A stretch of 64,000 nucleotides of DNA from Prostheceraeus crozeri (lineage: Eukaryota; Platyhelminthes; Polycladida; Euryleptidae). This document shows, piece by piece, positions 1-12,005 of the stretch (position 1 is its first letter; the number at the start of each line of letters is the position of its first letter). The stretch is taken from contig CAJQUW010008924.1 in NCBI GenBank assembly GCA_907163375.1, forward strand, positions 310,001-374,000. The letters are read 5' to 3'. The position numbers and the translations under genes were made by a program. The notes under the pieces are model-generated. The model saw only the letters and a list, made by a program, of their open reading frames with translations. It had not been told where the DNA came from and ran no database searches.

Positions 1-3000
1 TTCCTTTCAATTTCATGGCAATGTCTTGTAAAGATCTTACATTATTCATCTCTATGGATCGTTCTCACTTGGCTTCATTTCATTGACAGAACGCTCACGA
101 AGCTCAGTTGCTGTTGCTGACGTCGATCGTGGATTTAAGCTGTTCGAGGATAAATAAGATGAGCTTTCGGAAAAATACGGAGAATAGCATTATGGCTCTG
201 TATGACTGCTTCTTAGGATTCCACAAAGTGTAGGGAGCACATTCTGGAGCTTTCTGTTCAGGACAAAATCCTTCAATGTAGTATTAGTCTGTTTCCTCAA
301 AATTTCCTTGTTATTGTGCGGGAAGCGGTGAAGTATTTTACTGCGACCTTTCTCATTATTGGTGTTATACTTTTGAAATCAAATGCTGGACAAATATTAG
401 GCATCGTCTAGCTGTAACAGGAAAATTGATGGAAAGATTGCAAGCGTGATCAATAAAATTGACAGTTACTCGCCAATTGTACACCTTCTGTGAATGATTT
501 GAAAAGCTAACAGTTCAGGTGTTATATATCTAGGAGTCCATGGTCTATACCATTGCAACAAGATCTCATGCGATGAAAGTCTGTGTTCAACTTCACATAC
601 AAATATAACGCCATTACCTAAAACCGGAATATACTCGTAGTATACAGTATAGAATACAGTATATATGCCAGGTAACTTCCTTCCATTTATGCTTCATTTT
701 AAGAGTGAAAACTCGTTTTTCGGGCAGAACATAACTTAGAACGATATTCAAGAGTTGTGATGTGAAACCATCTTTTCATCTTCGTCCATTTGCTGGGAAA
801 TTCAAATTGCTTTTCAAAATTGTGCGAAGAAACTTTTATTTTTGATAAGTTGAGAAAAATATTCAATTTTGAATATTCATAATCCTTCTGTGTACACTGT
901 ACATATATGCTTTATTTGGCGCACTTTCTAGGGCCATACACCAGTCTGATGTTCAAATTCGACTTAGATCATTTGCAATGCAGCAATAGGTAATGTAATA
1001 TATATATCCCATCGCGCAATCCGCTACTGTGAAAGTCAGAATAAGTATATCTTTCCGAGCAAAAACTCAGCAATTCAAGCGCTGTATGATCTAAGTAACA
1101 ATGGAGAGGATGATGTTATGATATAGTCAGAAAAAGTATATGATTGTAAAGATTACAAAGTCGGCCTTGACGATGACAGATCAAGTAGGCCTAACTTTGC
1201 ATATACAAACATGAATGTGTATATCGAATACCCTATAGCTACACTAATTGTTTGACAACAAAATTTCGAGCTATAAGTTTGTTTGGCTCTTTTATTATTT
1301 TGCAACACGCAAATGGTGTACAGGGAATCGCAGGAAGTTAACGACGTGAGATCAGGATCGACCTCAGTAGGCCTACTCATGGTTTCACTTCACGACCACA
1401 ATTACATCATAAATAATCATGAAGATTGCATGGGAGATGCCGACGTCACAATTTATCAGTAGAAATACGCAACGATAGTAGGCCTATATGCCATTTGGAT
1501 CGCACCCTTACCTAAGTATAGCTGATACGCCGTGGCTCAATGCTAAGGTCTTTCACGAAAGAACTGCTAGAAATGCAGTGTGGGATTGTGCGCCAAGTGC
1601 TTCAAAGCGCACCACACTAGGTGACTTATTTCATGACGACATGAACTTCTATAGAAGCTGTTATGCACTGCTGTCAGAACTGCTTCAATTGTATATATTC
1701 AATGCACAATCCATAAGAATCATATTTAGCAATTTGACATAAAAGGGAGCAGCAAAAGATATAACTTTACTGGTCAAATATATGAAGGAATTTGCAAATG
1801 AAACGAGTGACCAGCAGATAGGATAATATAGGGACAAAGAAAGCATAGAACAAATAAATGAACAAAAATAGAATGTAATAATAATAATATATAAGGGTTC
1901 ATGGAACTATAGTAGCAGGATAAACTATAATATAAAGGAGAACGCATGCTTTTATCAGTACGATAAGAAAAAGCGCACGGTAATGGTAGTGGAAGTTTTA
2001 CAGTTGTGGTAGTAGTTGCCACCTCTGGAACCTGGAACACAAAGCTTTTGGCTTCGCGATGATCATATTATGGAGAAGCTCATTTATGATGTGATTGTGG
2101 TCGTGAAGCCCTTGTAGAAAAGGATTCTTTGCCTACAAGAAGTTTTCATGTCTTTCATTGGATTCTTTACAAACACTTTAACGAGATGATGAGCATTGGT
2201 GAGTACCATTCTAAGAACATGCAGTCTTTTGTTGGTTATATTTGTGATCTCGTTGATGTAGCAGTCCCAGAGCAGATGTAGCTACATGTAGCTTTCCAGA
2301 GCAAGTACTGCGTTCGCTACGAAGGATTTTTTTCAATAACACCAAGCAAGTTCATGAATCATGAGCTTAGACACATTCATTTCACACATATTTACCATGT
2401 TGCATTTTCTTAATTTAATTAAAGTTCAAATATAAATTGAATAGTTGCAATATCAAAGGAAAGAAGAACAATTTTTAGAACCAGGTTTCTAGACATAGTA
2501 AGGATGCCATGATTCTAAACATGCTTCGTTAAACTGTGTTTTGCACATGGCGTTGAAGCCGTACACTTTCACAATTGCGACATCCTATAGTAATTGCGAG
2601 ATAACTTTTTTTAAATTGGATTACATATTATTTAGATTTCATTTACAATGATGCGTTTATGTGTACTAGATTGTGGTGTGACACACTCCTTTTGGCGCTT
2701 AACTGCAATTTCACTTAGACATTGGACAACTATAAAGAAATTCAGTTGCTTGATGAGGACAAATATAAATAGTATTTTTTTATACTATCTAGTAGCATTG
2801 TATGAACATGTGATATGGCGAACTTAAATATCACGCATCAATCCAGCTCTTGTGGGTGTCGATTCACGCAATAGGTTAGTCATAGGAAGAAAAGGTCGGC
2901 TGGGAAATACAAGGTTAGGAAAAGAAAAGCAATAAACGCTAGAAACAAGAAAAGACATCATGGTTTTTCTTTGAATAATTAGAAAATCATGGTTCAGCCA

Positions 3001-3190
3001 CTTGAAAAAATCGTTGAAAGGGTTCTTTCTATCTATAATCTCATTTTAGAATGATTTTTCTGTCTGGATTTTTGTTAACAGTTATTGACCTTGAGGTCAA
3101 AAGTTTGCGTCAGTTAGCAATCGCACAATCGATGTTTACTAACTTCATCAGAATGGTCCCAAACCTTCAGGACATAAAAAAAACTGCAGA
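1..3190. other. AT-rich stretch without recognised genes
   Basis: I see only short chance reading frames here (longest about 88 codons) on either strand, none with a recognisable motif. Three copies of the octamer TAGGCCTA lie at 1186, 1368 and 1479. No RNA gene or transposon end was recognised. Confidence 0.6.
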
Positions 3191-3216
3191 ATGACCTCGG
3201 ACACTCGCTGTTGTAG

Positions 3217-3666
3217 ATTAAACGTTGACAACCGAGCGGGGTTCGTTTATTTTGACAACGAATCACATCATTTACTGCTTGTCAACTGCGGTCCACTGAA
3301 CTGTGAATTCATAAGAGCCCTAGAATGGATTATGATTGTAGATGACAATGTATTGGAAAGTTTGGTGATCATCTTACAAAATAACAACAATAGGTCACTA
3401 ATGCTACGTTTGAATATGCGATGAGTTGATGAAAATTCAGCTTTTGATATATCAGTACGAGAATCAAAGTCGATGATTTTGGCGATTGGTACAAAATTAT
3501 ATGTCCAGGGGTAAATCAAGCGCTTAAGCTGCCTCAGACAGCCAACTTAAGAAGAAGATTGTTTTGGGGCTTCTGGGCCGTTGTTATAGATGAAACGTTG
3601 ACAACCGATCGGGGTTCGTTTATTTTCACAACGAATCACAGCATCTACTGCTTGTCAACCGTGGTC
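3217..3666 (+). repeat. Direct repeat pair, about 77 bp, 373 bp apart
   Basis: About 77 bp beginning AAACGTTGACAACCGA recurs at 3217-3293 and 3590-3666 with a handful of differences. A neighbouring motif, CAGACAGCCAA followed by a purine-rich run and TTGGGGCTT, is also repeated near 3535 and 3666. The pair looks like two decayed units of a tandem or dispersed repeat. No coding potential is visible. Confidence 0.6.
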
Positions 3667-3720
3667 AGACAGCCAATTTAAGAAAAAAATGATATCAAGT
3701 GATATATTGGGGCTTTTGGC

Positions 3721-5519
3721 ACCTTCAGCAGTGAAAAAGAAAGGCATGCTTTTTTAACACGCAACTACATATGGAATTTGACCATTATATCTAATCACCA
3801 ACTGTCTCAATCAGAATCTTTACACTAAAACTGAGATGGCAGTCTTACAAAGCAATCTACAATTTAGAAATACAATTTGTTCATTATTCATGAGATATGA
3901 ATACTATTTGTTATTATTGGATATGTAAATATATTGGATAATATGTTCCAAAATATATAGGTCCTGCAGGTTGCGTGTAAGAAATGTGTATGTATTATTA
4001 TACAAGGATCAATCCACGCTGAAATTAATAAAATCTTATGTAAAATTGAAATACAATGTGGCAAATTTCAAAGCATTTAAAGAACTTTCAAGCACTAATT
4101 CAAGTGCTTCAATGAATAGCTTATCACTCGTTAAATACCAGAAAACAGGGCCACTGCTATTTGATCATCATGCATATCGATGTTGAATATATTTTTCGCG
4201 TGTGAAATTCATAATGGTGGACTTCCTTTAATGCATCTCTTAGTTATTGAAATATTTAATGTATCCACTCTGTTCATTTCTAAACTATGGTCTACTGCTA
4301 CACTCCTTGATGTTATTTTTAAGTATGGATCTACTGTATGCACCATCAATGCAACAGATGTTTGATGCTTCAAGAATCACGCATGTCAAACTTCCTTCTA
4401 ATGTTCATTTCAGCACTAACAACTCAATAATACATGCTCAAGGCCATCTTCTTCTTTGTCACATCTTCTACATTTCATTCTATTTTGATCCATCCCTGTT
4501 TTTACCATTGTACAACAAACTTCCCAATTTTACAATTCTATAAATCTTCGTTTTTCGCCTGAACTCTTGTCATTCTTTCTTATTGGTTAATAATTTATTG
4601 ACCTTTTATTTCTTGAGGTTTCCTCCAATTTTGAGAATGTTCATCTTTGTGACATTTCATTCTTTATCATTTGTTTTTTAAAAAAATCAAAATTATGCAT
4701 GTCCATTTGCATATTTACTTGCACTGCTTATTTTCTTCTTTGCTCTCTATTTACTAATTCGTTCAATTGGTAAGTATAGAATAGAACAGAACTTCTTTGA
4801 AATTTGCAATTAGCAAGTTATTGAAATGTGATTCGTGATACATGGAAGAAATGGCAGCTATTCAGGTAGGTCTGTTCCTATTCTTCAACTGATGATGCAA
4901 CTCAATATTTGATCACTCTATTTCATTTTACTGAAGAATCACATGAGAGCGGTGATTGCTTTTACAGACAACAGAACAAAATAACAGTTATGCAGAAAAA
5001 AGACAATTGACAGTCATTTTGTACCATGTCAGTCACTTTACACTATACCAGATAAAGAACTGGTAAAAGCGGGTCGTGACAGCATGTGGTGCGCGAATGC
5101 AAGTAAAGTTCCTCGGTGCAGCTGCTCTGGTTCAAACATCTGACGTACAGGATGTTCATTATAGATAGCAATGTAATCGAATAATCTTCTACACATATCG
5201 TCTACCACGCAAGGAAGTGATGAGAATTCTAGAAAATGGAAGAATGGAAGTGCGCAAGTGAATACTGAACGGATAGAGGCTACATGGCATCAAGCAACAA
5301 CTTCTTGCTTACAATTTGCTCATTTCAAATTACGAAGAATAAAAACTTTTTGCAGCCCTTCCTCATGATATGAATAACATATCATATTGGACGATAAAAT
5401 CACACCAAGTATTTTCAAAAAAGTCACATTTGAAACAAAGGCATCACCCCGCCTGCTTTTAATGTTGGGGACAGAAGTGCTGCTTTTAGTCGCATAGTTC
5501 TAAACAGACAAAACTGACA
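3721..5519. other. AT-rich stretch without recognised genes
   Basis: Reading frames of up to about 98 codons occur, but they are low-complexity or hydrophobic chance frames. Nothing was recognised on either strand. Confidence 0.5.
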
Positions 5520-5524
5520 TTGAC

Positions 5525-5745
5525 AGCCCTGTCTTCAGGTTCATTCCCACCGGACGCGTCACGGCGCGGCGCGTCTCAGGCGTACAGAATTTTCGTTCAG
5601 AACCTTAATAAACCTATGGGGCTGTTCCCACCAGACGCGCGGGAAATTTCAGAAAAAAGTTCTGTAATGAGTTTGCTTTACGAGATAGGAAAATCCATCT
5701 CGCGCCAAGAGGCCTCGCGGCTTGCTCTGCCCTCGCAGTAAAACC
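5525..5745 (+). repeat. CpG-rich patch, possible short transposon remnant
   Basis: Within strongly AT-rich DNA this ~220 bp is GC- and CpG-rich. It contains two related motifs, TTCCCACCGGACGCG near 5545 and GTTCCCACCAGACGCGCGG near 5624, in the same orientation. A 73-codon open frame runs through it but resembles no family I know. It could be a decayed short transposon, a small CpG island or a satellite unit. Confidence 0.35.
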
Positions 5746-7492
5746 TAACACCTCAGGTTACCAGATGCTCGTGCAGAGAAATGACTGACTTTCGACATAG
5801 CTATCCGACAGTTCTGTGAGAACAATTTGACTAAATAAACATCAAAATCCCTTATCAGTGCACTTTCATACTTTGTCAACCATGAAATCGAATCCATGAA
5901 TGCATTTGGAGATGAATGGTATTTTATTTACTGCAAAACGAGTATCGGAAACGAAGATGAGAAAGTTGCTATTGTTCTCAGTCTATCTGATAATCTTCGA
6001 TAGAGTGATACTCCCGATTACAATAGACTAGGCGATGTAAGTTAATAAAGGTTGTTTTCTGAGCCAACTTATGGCAAGTGAATCCGTGCGTCAATTCTAT
6101 TTCATGATCTGTCACCAGATGTGTCTTGTTGTCACCCTATGAATGAAAATGTGTAAATGATGTGTGTCCTTAAAAAACCCTATTCTTTACAAATGTAAAA
6201 TATCAAATGATTAGTTTTCGCAAAATTATGTAGCAATGGTAATATCCTAATGATTAATTTGCACTGTCAAACACTCAAACGTATGCAGTACTTAACTTGT
6301 AATTGGAAAAAATAACTTTAGCAATGTCGGTCTATTTCATCTGTCTTTATTGTTCGGCACTCCTTCAAGCATTGCGATGAAGCCATCAAAATTCATCATA
6401 CCGTTTATTTGACGGAGAGCGCAGAATTCTTAACTTAGTTGAAACACACTTCATTTAAAAGGAAATTTCACGAAAAAGATGATGGCATGTATTTTGTAAA
6501 CAGCAGTCTTTTTTTCTTCTTGTAAATGCTCTTTTCTTCATGCTCATCGCAGTGCGTGACAACAGTCGATATAGCCTATAATTGTGCTGACAATTTGACA
6601 AAAGGATTGATTTCACCCGGTTTTTATGAATAGTATTGAGAGTGAAATATCTGATCTGATGTTCCCTCAAATCACACGACAACCACAACTTATAGATTTT
6701 GATGCTCAAGAGAATAATTTCTGCAGATTCGGATTTACTTAACGACAGTTAACAGGACAGAATGCCTTTTTGTCGCCATATCATGCTCAACTCAGTGCTC
6801 TTCTCAGATTGAGACTATTTTCTAGACTGTTGGTCGACCAAAACTCATCATAGAATAAACCGGATATTGCTCTAAATAGACTGTCCCTAGCAACACTTCA
6901 ATTCATAAAGAATTGTTCTCGTCTGATGAAACTTGCAGATCTAGGAACCTGATTACATCACACTTCGTTCACGCTCGTAGATCTAATGCAAAATGTCTCT
7001 GTATTTCCTCGAGAATGTGTCGTTTAGATATCATTATCGAGTAATTATGTTTGAAATGTTGCATCTGATTTCATGTAAATTCTGAAAACTGAGACGTCAT
7101 GTAACTACAGATTGTTTCATAAAAAATGGATCACCTTTAAACATTGCCTTAACTTCAACTTTGTCTAACACCGCCAAACTTGAACGAATTTCTCTGAAAT
7201 TTGAAAGATATGTCAGTTGTGCTTACTAATATTATTGTTGGAAATTTCAAGCATGAATATTGAGTTGTTTTCCTGTTATAGATAAAAAAGTAGTAGATAA
7301 TTTGATATTCATTTAGCAATGTTACATAAAATCATACCTCACTCTTATAAAATTACATTTGTTTCCTTTGATATGTAATATGTTGTTCTACAAACCAAAA
7401 GCTATCAAGCAAAACAAAAATAAAGAAAATCGGTCAATCAGAGCCAGTATAGCACCATTATTCATCAACAATAATGTAACTGCTACATGTGA
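5746..7492. other. AT-rich stretch without recognised genes
   Basis: No convincing gene, repeat or RNA was recognised on either strand. The longest frame, about 84 codons on the minus strand near 6455-6709, has no motif. Confidence 0.5.
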
Positions 7493-7610
7493 TTAACTGG
7501 ACTTCATGTTCCATAGCTTCCTGACTTCGTTGCGGTGGTGTTGGCAGCACTCCTGATTGCTTTCAGCTAGAAATCTATCTCTTACCGGTTGAAAACAATG
7601 CAAAGCACAA

Positions 7611-8290
7611 ATGAACAATAACGAGATCGCATTCACAAAAAGCAAAGTGTCAACCTTGCCCGAACTAGGGTTTTCTTTGCGAGCTACAAGCAAGCGACTA
7701 AATGTCCCTTACACAAATGTGCATCGATGGCATAATGATGATTTTCGACTCTGTCGTAAAGAGGGCTCTGGCCGTCCACGCAAAACATCCAAACGTAGAG
7801 ACCGCCTAATTTTGAGATTTGTTAAAGTTGATCCAAGTCTCTCGTTAACTGAGATGGCTGCACTAGACTCGTCTATTTCTAAGTCCACTATTCGTAAAAG
7901 ACTTATTGAGTCGAATTTCAAGAGCTGTAAGAGGCCCTCTCAGATCGAATTATCAGATCAGCATACAAAAAGACGTCTCAGATGGGCAATGAGTCACTGT
8001 CACTGGCGAAATCATCTTATGCAAGTCTCAATTAGGGCTTAGGACATTATCTTGGCAGCTCGTTCTCTTGATCTGAATCCCATAGAAAATGTATGGAGTA
8101 TTCTAAAAAGTAACGTTCGTCGTTCACTGCTACCTACAGATGGCGTATCACTACTTACGTCACTGTTAAAAAGAGAGTGGAGAAAGTTAGATCAGTAAAA
8201 AATCAACGATATCATCGAATCAATGCCTAGACGAATTGGTAATGTCATTGACAATAAGGGATTGAATCAAGTTGCCCACTCTAGTTCGTC
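7611..8290 (+). pseudogene. Tc1/mariner-like transposase, internally deleted
   Basis: The first ~130 codons encode the N-terminal DNA-binding half of a Tc1-like transposase: a helix-turn-helix (LRATSKRLNVPYTNVHRW), the basic GRP-R hinge (GSGRPRKTSKR) and a second helical domain ending SDQHTKRRLRWA. After a stop at 8040-8042 the same frame resumes with the family's C-terminal signature LDLNPIENVWSILK, which holds the last catalytic acid. The stretch with the first two catalytic aspartates (100 or more residues in complete Tc1 enzymes) is missing, so this is an internal-deletion derivative. A second stop follows near 8198. It cannot encode a working enzyme. I could not fix the terminal inverted repeats, so element ends are unknown. 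Confidence 0.85.
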
Positions 8291-8376
8291 ACTGGCGATC
8301 ATAAATTATCCGAAGTAAAATCTAAAAAAAGAGGTCCATTCGAAAGCAGTTTTCTTCCTCTAAACATTCTATAGAG

Positions 8377-8480
8377 CAGAGGTTCCCAAACTCCGAACCA
8401 TGGTGCGGATCCGGACCACGGCATTATCTTCACGGACTACAATGATCCCGAGATGTCACACTACTCCTTGTAGTTTATTT
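8377..8480 (+). repeat. Possible hAT-type transposon end
   Basis: The sequence CAGAGGTTCCCAAACT at 8379 matches the usual look of hAT-superfamily termini (CAGnGGTTCCCAAAC), followed by a moderately GC-rich stretch. No matching inverted end or 8-bp duplication was found within the next kilobase, so this is a solo or truncated end at best. Confidence 0.3.
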
Positions 8481-9156
8481 CGTTATTAATCAGGCTTAAT
8501 CTGTCCTTTTGAGTCACTGACTACCATTTGAACTAGACTTAGTGAAGCATATTTCTGTGAAAGCAAGGACAGTGTGTCGGATCCTTACTTTCATGATGAA
8601 TTTTTTTGAAGAATATTTCATAGCTTCTCTTATTTCAGTGCTTTTCCAAGTCATGATGTTGAAACTGTGGTATTTGATTTTCAAATCGAAATGCAAATAC
8701 CGCGACTTTCTAACATTTCAACGTTTCAAACACACATTGCGTTTTCCGCAAAGATGCGCAGAAGTTGTGGCTCGATGTGTGTTAAAAAGTTGAAATGTCG
8801 CTGAATAGGCCATATTTTCAAACTTGTGAAGTTGTGTAGGACAGAGTAATGGATGGATTTTGATGAAACTTTACTTGAAGGTGAGTGAGGTAGTGTAGAG
8901 CTTAAGTTTGGCTCTATTGCGTCATGTCAGACTTTTTTAGCAGCATTTTTTCGCTAAAACTTATTGATACTGTATCTTTTTCTAAGTTCAACGAATCTTA
9001 AAATATTTACATCATGATGAAGCTGAGTGATAGTTCACACTGTCTGTCAATTTTTATTAAAAAAGTCTGTCGTCCAAAATTTTTTGTCTGTTGCTTGATC
9101 GCATCTGGACTTACGAAAACAAATCAATTTAGCAATACCACATTCATTGTGAAGTT
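8481..9156. other. Unassigned DNA left of the palindromic Polinton
   Basis: No gene is recognised. It contains short open frames only and ends at the Polinton target duplication. Confidence 0.5.
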
Positions 9157-9162
9157 TATACT
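9157..9162. repeat. Target site duplication, left copy (TATACT)
   Basis: TATACT precedes the element's first base and is repeated exactly after its last base at 30945-30950. A 6-bp duplication is the size typical of Polinton integration. Confidence 0.9.
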
Positions 9163-9203
9163 AGTAGTGACCCCATCCCAGGCGCAAGGGCAAAATGCGA
9201 AAT

Positions 9204-9227
9204 GCTGAGTCATCATGCTGACTCAGC
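9204..9227. repeat. Subterminal hairpin with two AP-1-like sites
   Basis: GCTGAGTCA and TGACTCAGC form a 9-bp stem with a 6-nt loop, 41 bp inside the left end. Each half is also an AP-1 consensus (TGAGTCA/TGACTCA). A homopolymer C run follows. The mirrored copy is near 30880-30903 next to a G run. It may act in end recognition or as a promoter element, which is inference. Confidence 0.7.
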
Positions 9228-9375
9228 CCCCCCCCTCTGGAAGGAAGGGAGAGCGCCAAGGATGTGTTGGGAGGAATGGGTCCGAGAGGAGGAAACAGGT
9301 CCCCCCCTCTGGAAGGAAAGAAGAAAGGAGGAGTGATGAGGCAAGGGGTAGAATCTCGGAAGGATAGAGTGAGAA

Positions 9376-10234
9376 AAGGCGGGTTTTGGTGGTTTTGGAA
9401 TGAGAAAGGTCGGAATTGGTCATGAAGGAGTGTTCGGATGGGAAAATGGAGTGCAGATTCGGACTCTACGTGAACGTTTGGGTCTAGGAACGTCTTCCCA
9501 GGTCAATCGTAAAGAAAAAGTGCTGACCCCCCCACCTCAGCAACGATCTTCCAACTTTGGTTGTAGACATCGTAGAAAGTCGTGCAATAGCTCATTTGAA
9601 AGCTAAAAGTGAGAAAAATGCAGTGGAAAGCTCAGTTTGGTCCACTTTTCCTGGCTTTAGGGAGGAAAATGGCAGGAAAACGTCAGAGTTGAAAAAGTCG
9701 GGTTTTGGAGGTTTTGGGATGAGAAAGGTCGGAATTCGTCATGAAGGAGTGTTCGGATGGGAAAATGGAGTGCAGATTCGGACTTTTTGGCCACTTTTGG
9801 GTCTAGGAACGTCTTCCCAACTCAATCGGAGAGAAAAAGTGCTGACCCCCCCCCCTCGGCAACGATCTTCCAACTTTGGTTGTAGACATCGTAGAAAGTC
9901 GTGCAATAGCTCATTTGAAAGCTAAAAGTGAGAAAAATGCAGTGGAAAGCTCAGTTTGGTCCACTTTTCCTGGCTTTAGGGAGGAAAATGGCAGCAAAAC
10001 GTCAGAGTTGAAAAAGTCAGGTTTTGGAGGTTTTGGGATGAGAAAGGTCGGAATTCGTCATGAAGGAGTGTTCGGATGGGAAAATGGAGTGCAAATTCGG
10101 ACTGTACGTGAAATTGTGGGTCTAGGAACGTCTTCCCAACTCAATCGGAGAGAAAAAGTGCTGACCCCCACCCCTCGGCAACGATCTTCCAACTTTGGTT
10201 GTAGACATCGTAGAAAGTCGTGCAATAGCTCATT
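9376..10234 (+). repeat. Terminal tandem repeats, 319-bp unit (left, outer block)
   Basis: A partial first copy is followed by two full 319-bp units, shown by GAAAGCTAAAAGTGAG starting at 9598 and again at 9917. Units are about 95% alike and each contains a C-rich run. Long open frames run through them, but the same peptide simply repeats with the DNA and resembles no protein, so I read the block as non-coding terminal repeat. A transposon interrupts the next unit. Confidence 0.88.
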
Positions 10235-10495
10235 TCGATGTATTTTTGTCGAACCGACGTATGACGAAATTTTTGAAAATTGAGAAAAATACATTTTAAT
10301 GATCTCCCGCTAATGTCTGATAATAGCAATATATCGTAAATGCATATTTATAATTGCAAATTATATTTTCATTAAGTCATAAAATGACGTATGTCAAATT
10401 TTGCCAATGGTGTGTTTTGTCAGACCGACGTATCAGTTCGAATTTTCAATACATTATTGTTTTTATGGTTATTTCATGCTCTTATTGACGTTATA

Positions 10496-10745
10496 GCAAT
10501 GTCTGCCGGCCAAGTACACGAATGATGCTTCGTAAGGTGAGATATCTATGCAAGGTGACAGTAAGACAAGTGACTCATTGACTGAAGAAGAATATCGAAA
10601 ACAGACTGACTTCATTTATAGCAATGTCTGCCGGCCAAGTACACGATTGATGCTTCGTAAGGTGAGATATCTATGCAAGGTAACAATAAGACAAGTGACT
10701 CATTGACTGAAGAAGAATATCGAAAACAGACTGACTTCATTTTAG
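10496..10745 (+). repeat. Tandem duplication, 125-bp period, in the transposon leader
   Basis: The stretch GCAATGTCTGCCGGCC... starts at 10496 and again at 10621, with only a few differences over ~120 bp. Each copy ends near ACTGACTTCATTT. The second continues into a 3' splice-site-like TTCATTTTAG just before the transposase start codon. It may be a duplicated 5' exon or promoter. Confidence 0.75.
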
Positions 10746-10764
10746 ACTTGATATCTGCATTAAC

Positions 10765-10990
10765 ATGACGTCGAGAATGCAGCTGAAAAAGGCCGAGAGG
10801 ATAGCTGAAATGATAACGAATATGGACGATAACTCCGATAGTGATAATAGTGATTCAAATGTTTCTTCTATCTTAAATCAAACGCCAGAATCATTTATCA
10901 TTGAGGGCCCTACACCTGAAGATAGCAATGACAACACATGTAAGAAACGAAAATCAAGTAGAAGAGCGGAAACAATAGCAAAGAATGTGA
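10765..10990 (+). CDS. Transposase N-terminal segment (Sola-like), split by insertion
   Basis: The first ATG after a splice-acceptor-like site opens a frame with a basic start (MTSRMQLKKAERI), an acidic serine/aspartate tract and a basic KKRKSSRRAE patch. At 10984-10990 the frame meets the target duplication AATGTGA of an inserted Penelope-like element. It continues in phase after the second AATGTGA at 11999, so the two parts were one coding region. No catalytic residues lie in this part. The acidic and basic low-complexity region may be a nuclear-targeting or DNA-contact segment, which is inference. Confidence 0.6.
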
Positions 10991-11082
10991 AATACTCCCT
11001 CTTCACCGAGATCCATCCAATTGCAATCAATTAGTACTTCCAAAAGACCAATCTCGGGACGAATTTTTATTAAAGTTGCGAG

Positions 11083-11108
11083 CTTCCGAGCGCTTCGCTC
11101 GTCTTCAG
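11083..11108 (-). other. Hammerhead-like core in the Penelope tail
   Basis: Read on the minus strand, CTGAAGA is followed by a perfect 6-bp stem (CGAGCG/CGCTCG) with an AAG loop, then GAAG. That resembles the CUGANGA, stem II, GAA core of hammerhead ribozymes, which are known in Penelope-like elements. I could not assemble convincing stems I and III, so the fold is unproven and may be degenerate. Confidence 0.4.
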
Positions 11109-11339
11109 GCAGGCAGAGGTAAAAGTGAAATCAGAGGGCAGCGCCATTCAATCACATTGCCAAGAGTAAAATTCACTTCGACTACATGATATAATAGTTG
11201 ACACAAAGACATTACTCAAGTGCTCTATACAAAAATTCTATGTTATACATACTACTATCAAACTGAATAGTAGCATTAGAATTAAGTGAGAAATGAGAAA
11301 AAGTTACGGAAGCAAGAAAGTTTAATACTGATGAAGTAG

Positions 11340-11998
11340 TCACTGTAGGATAGACTTCCATCTTTGATCCACCAAATATCCCTTATCACGATTGAATGTT
11401 TCATTGGTCATAATGTGCAGGCCTTCTTTGATGATTCTCCTCTTCCAGTTTTGCTCGACATCAATAACTCGGAAGCTTTGAAAGTTTGGCCTGTGATTCG
11501 CTGTATGACAATGCTCACTGATTGCCGACCTGAGCCGAATATCCCTGACGTCCACTTCATGCTCCTTCTTTCTATCCTTGGCTCTTCTTCCTGTCTGTCC
11601 GATGTACACCTTCTCACAGTCCGCACACTCCTGCTTATACACCACACCACCTCGATCCAAGCCATCAATCTTGTCCAGCTTCTTCCTGCTGATCATGTCT
11701 CCCAAGCTCCTTCCTTTCGAGTATCGCACTCTGAGATCCAGTCTCCTACCCAGCGCTTCAATTTTCTCCTGAATTCCTGGAACATATGGTATTCTCAAGA
11801 TCGGTCGCTTGTCCTCTATCTCTTCACGTTGGGTTCTGACTGAATACAGCTGCCTCTTGACCTGTCTTCTAGGATATCCATTCTTGACAAAGGTATCATA
11901 CAGCTTCTCCTTTTCTGCTTGCAAATCCTCTTCTCGACTACACACCCTTTCCGCTCGCTTCCTGAGGCACGACACCACTCCCCACTTTACTTGCTTGC
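11340..11998 (-). pseudogene. GIY-YIG endonuclease domain of a Penelope-like element
   Basis: The open minus-strand frame encodes about 219 residues of the end of a Penelope-like polyprotein. It has the segment RPILRIPYVPGIQEKIEALG, the Cys-containing linker ECADCEKVYIGQTGR with the YIG motif, a following KDRKKEH basic helix, and SAISEHCHTANH. This architecture is typical of the endonuclease that nicks the target during Penelope-like retrotransposition. The frame is open to its stop at 11340, but the upstream reverse transcriptase is absent, so the copy is dead on arrival. The upstream part of the computed frame (to 12053) is read-through into the flanking transposase. Confidence 0.85.
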
Positions 11999-12005
11999 AA
12001 TGTGA

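Larger units (their letters stand above)
10991..11998 (-). mobile_element. 5'-truncated Penelope-like element
   Basis: About 1.0 kb, inserted on the minus strand and flanked by a 7-bp duplication AATGTGA (10984-10990 and 11999-12005). It retains the C-terminal GIY-YIG endonuclease region of a Penelope-like retroelement and its 3' non-coding tail, with a ribozyme-like hairpin. The reverse transcriptase part is missing, as expected for 5' truncation during reverse transcription. It lies inside the Sola-like transposase, giving three nested levels: Polinton, then Sola-like, then Penelope-like. Confidence 0.82.

Noticed and set aside
9400-10283. Three overlapping 68-135-codon ORFs (and mirror ORFs at 30179-30704) that look like a repeated protein
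   Set aside because: The same peptide recurs because the 319-bp DNA unit recurs; the unit length is not a multiple of three, so copies fall in different frames, and no protein family is matched.
11083-11108. Calling a complete, active hammerhead ribozyme
   Set aside because: Only the core and stem II are visible; stems I and III could not be drawn.
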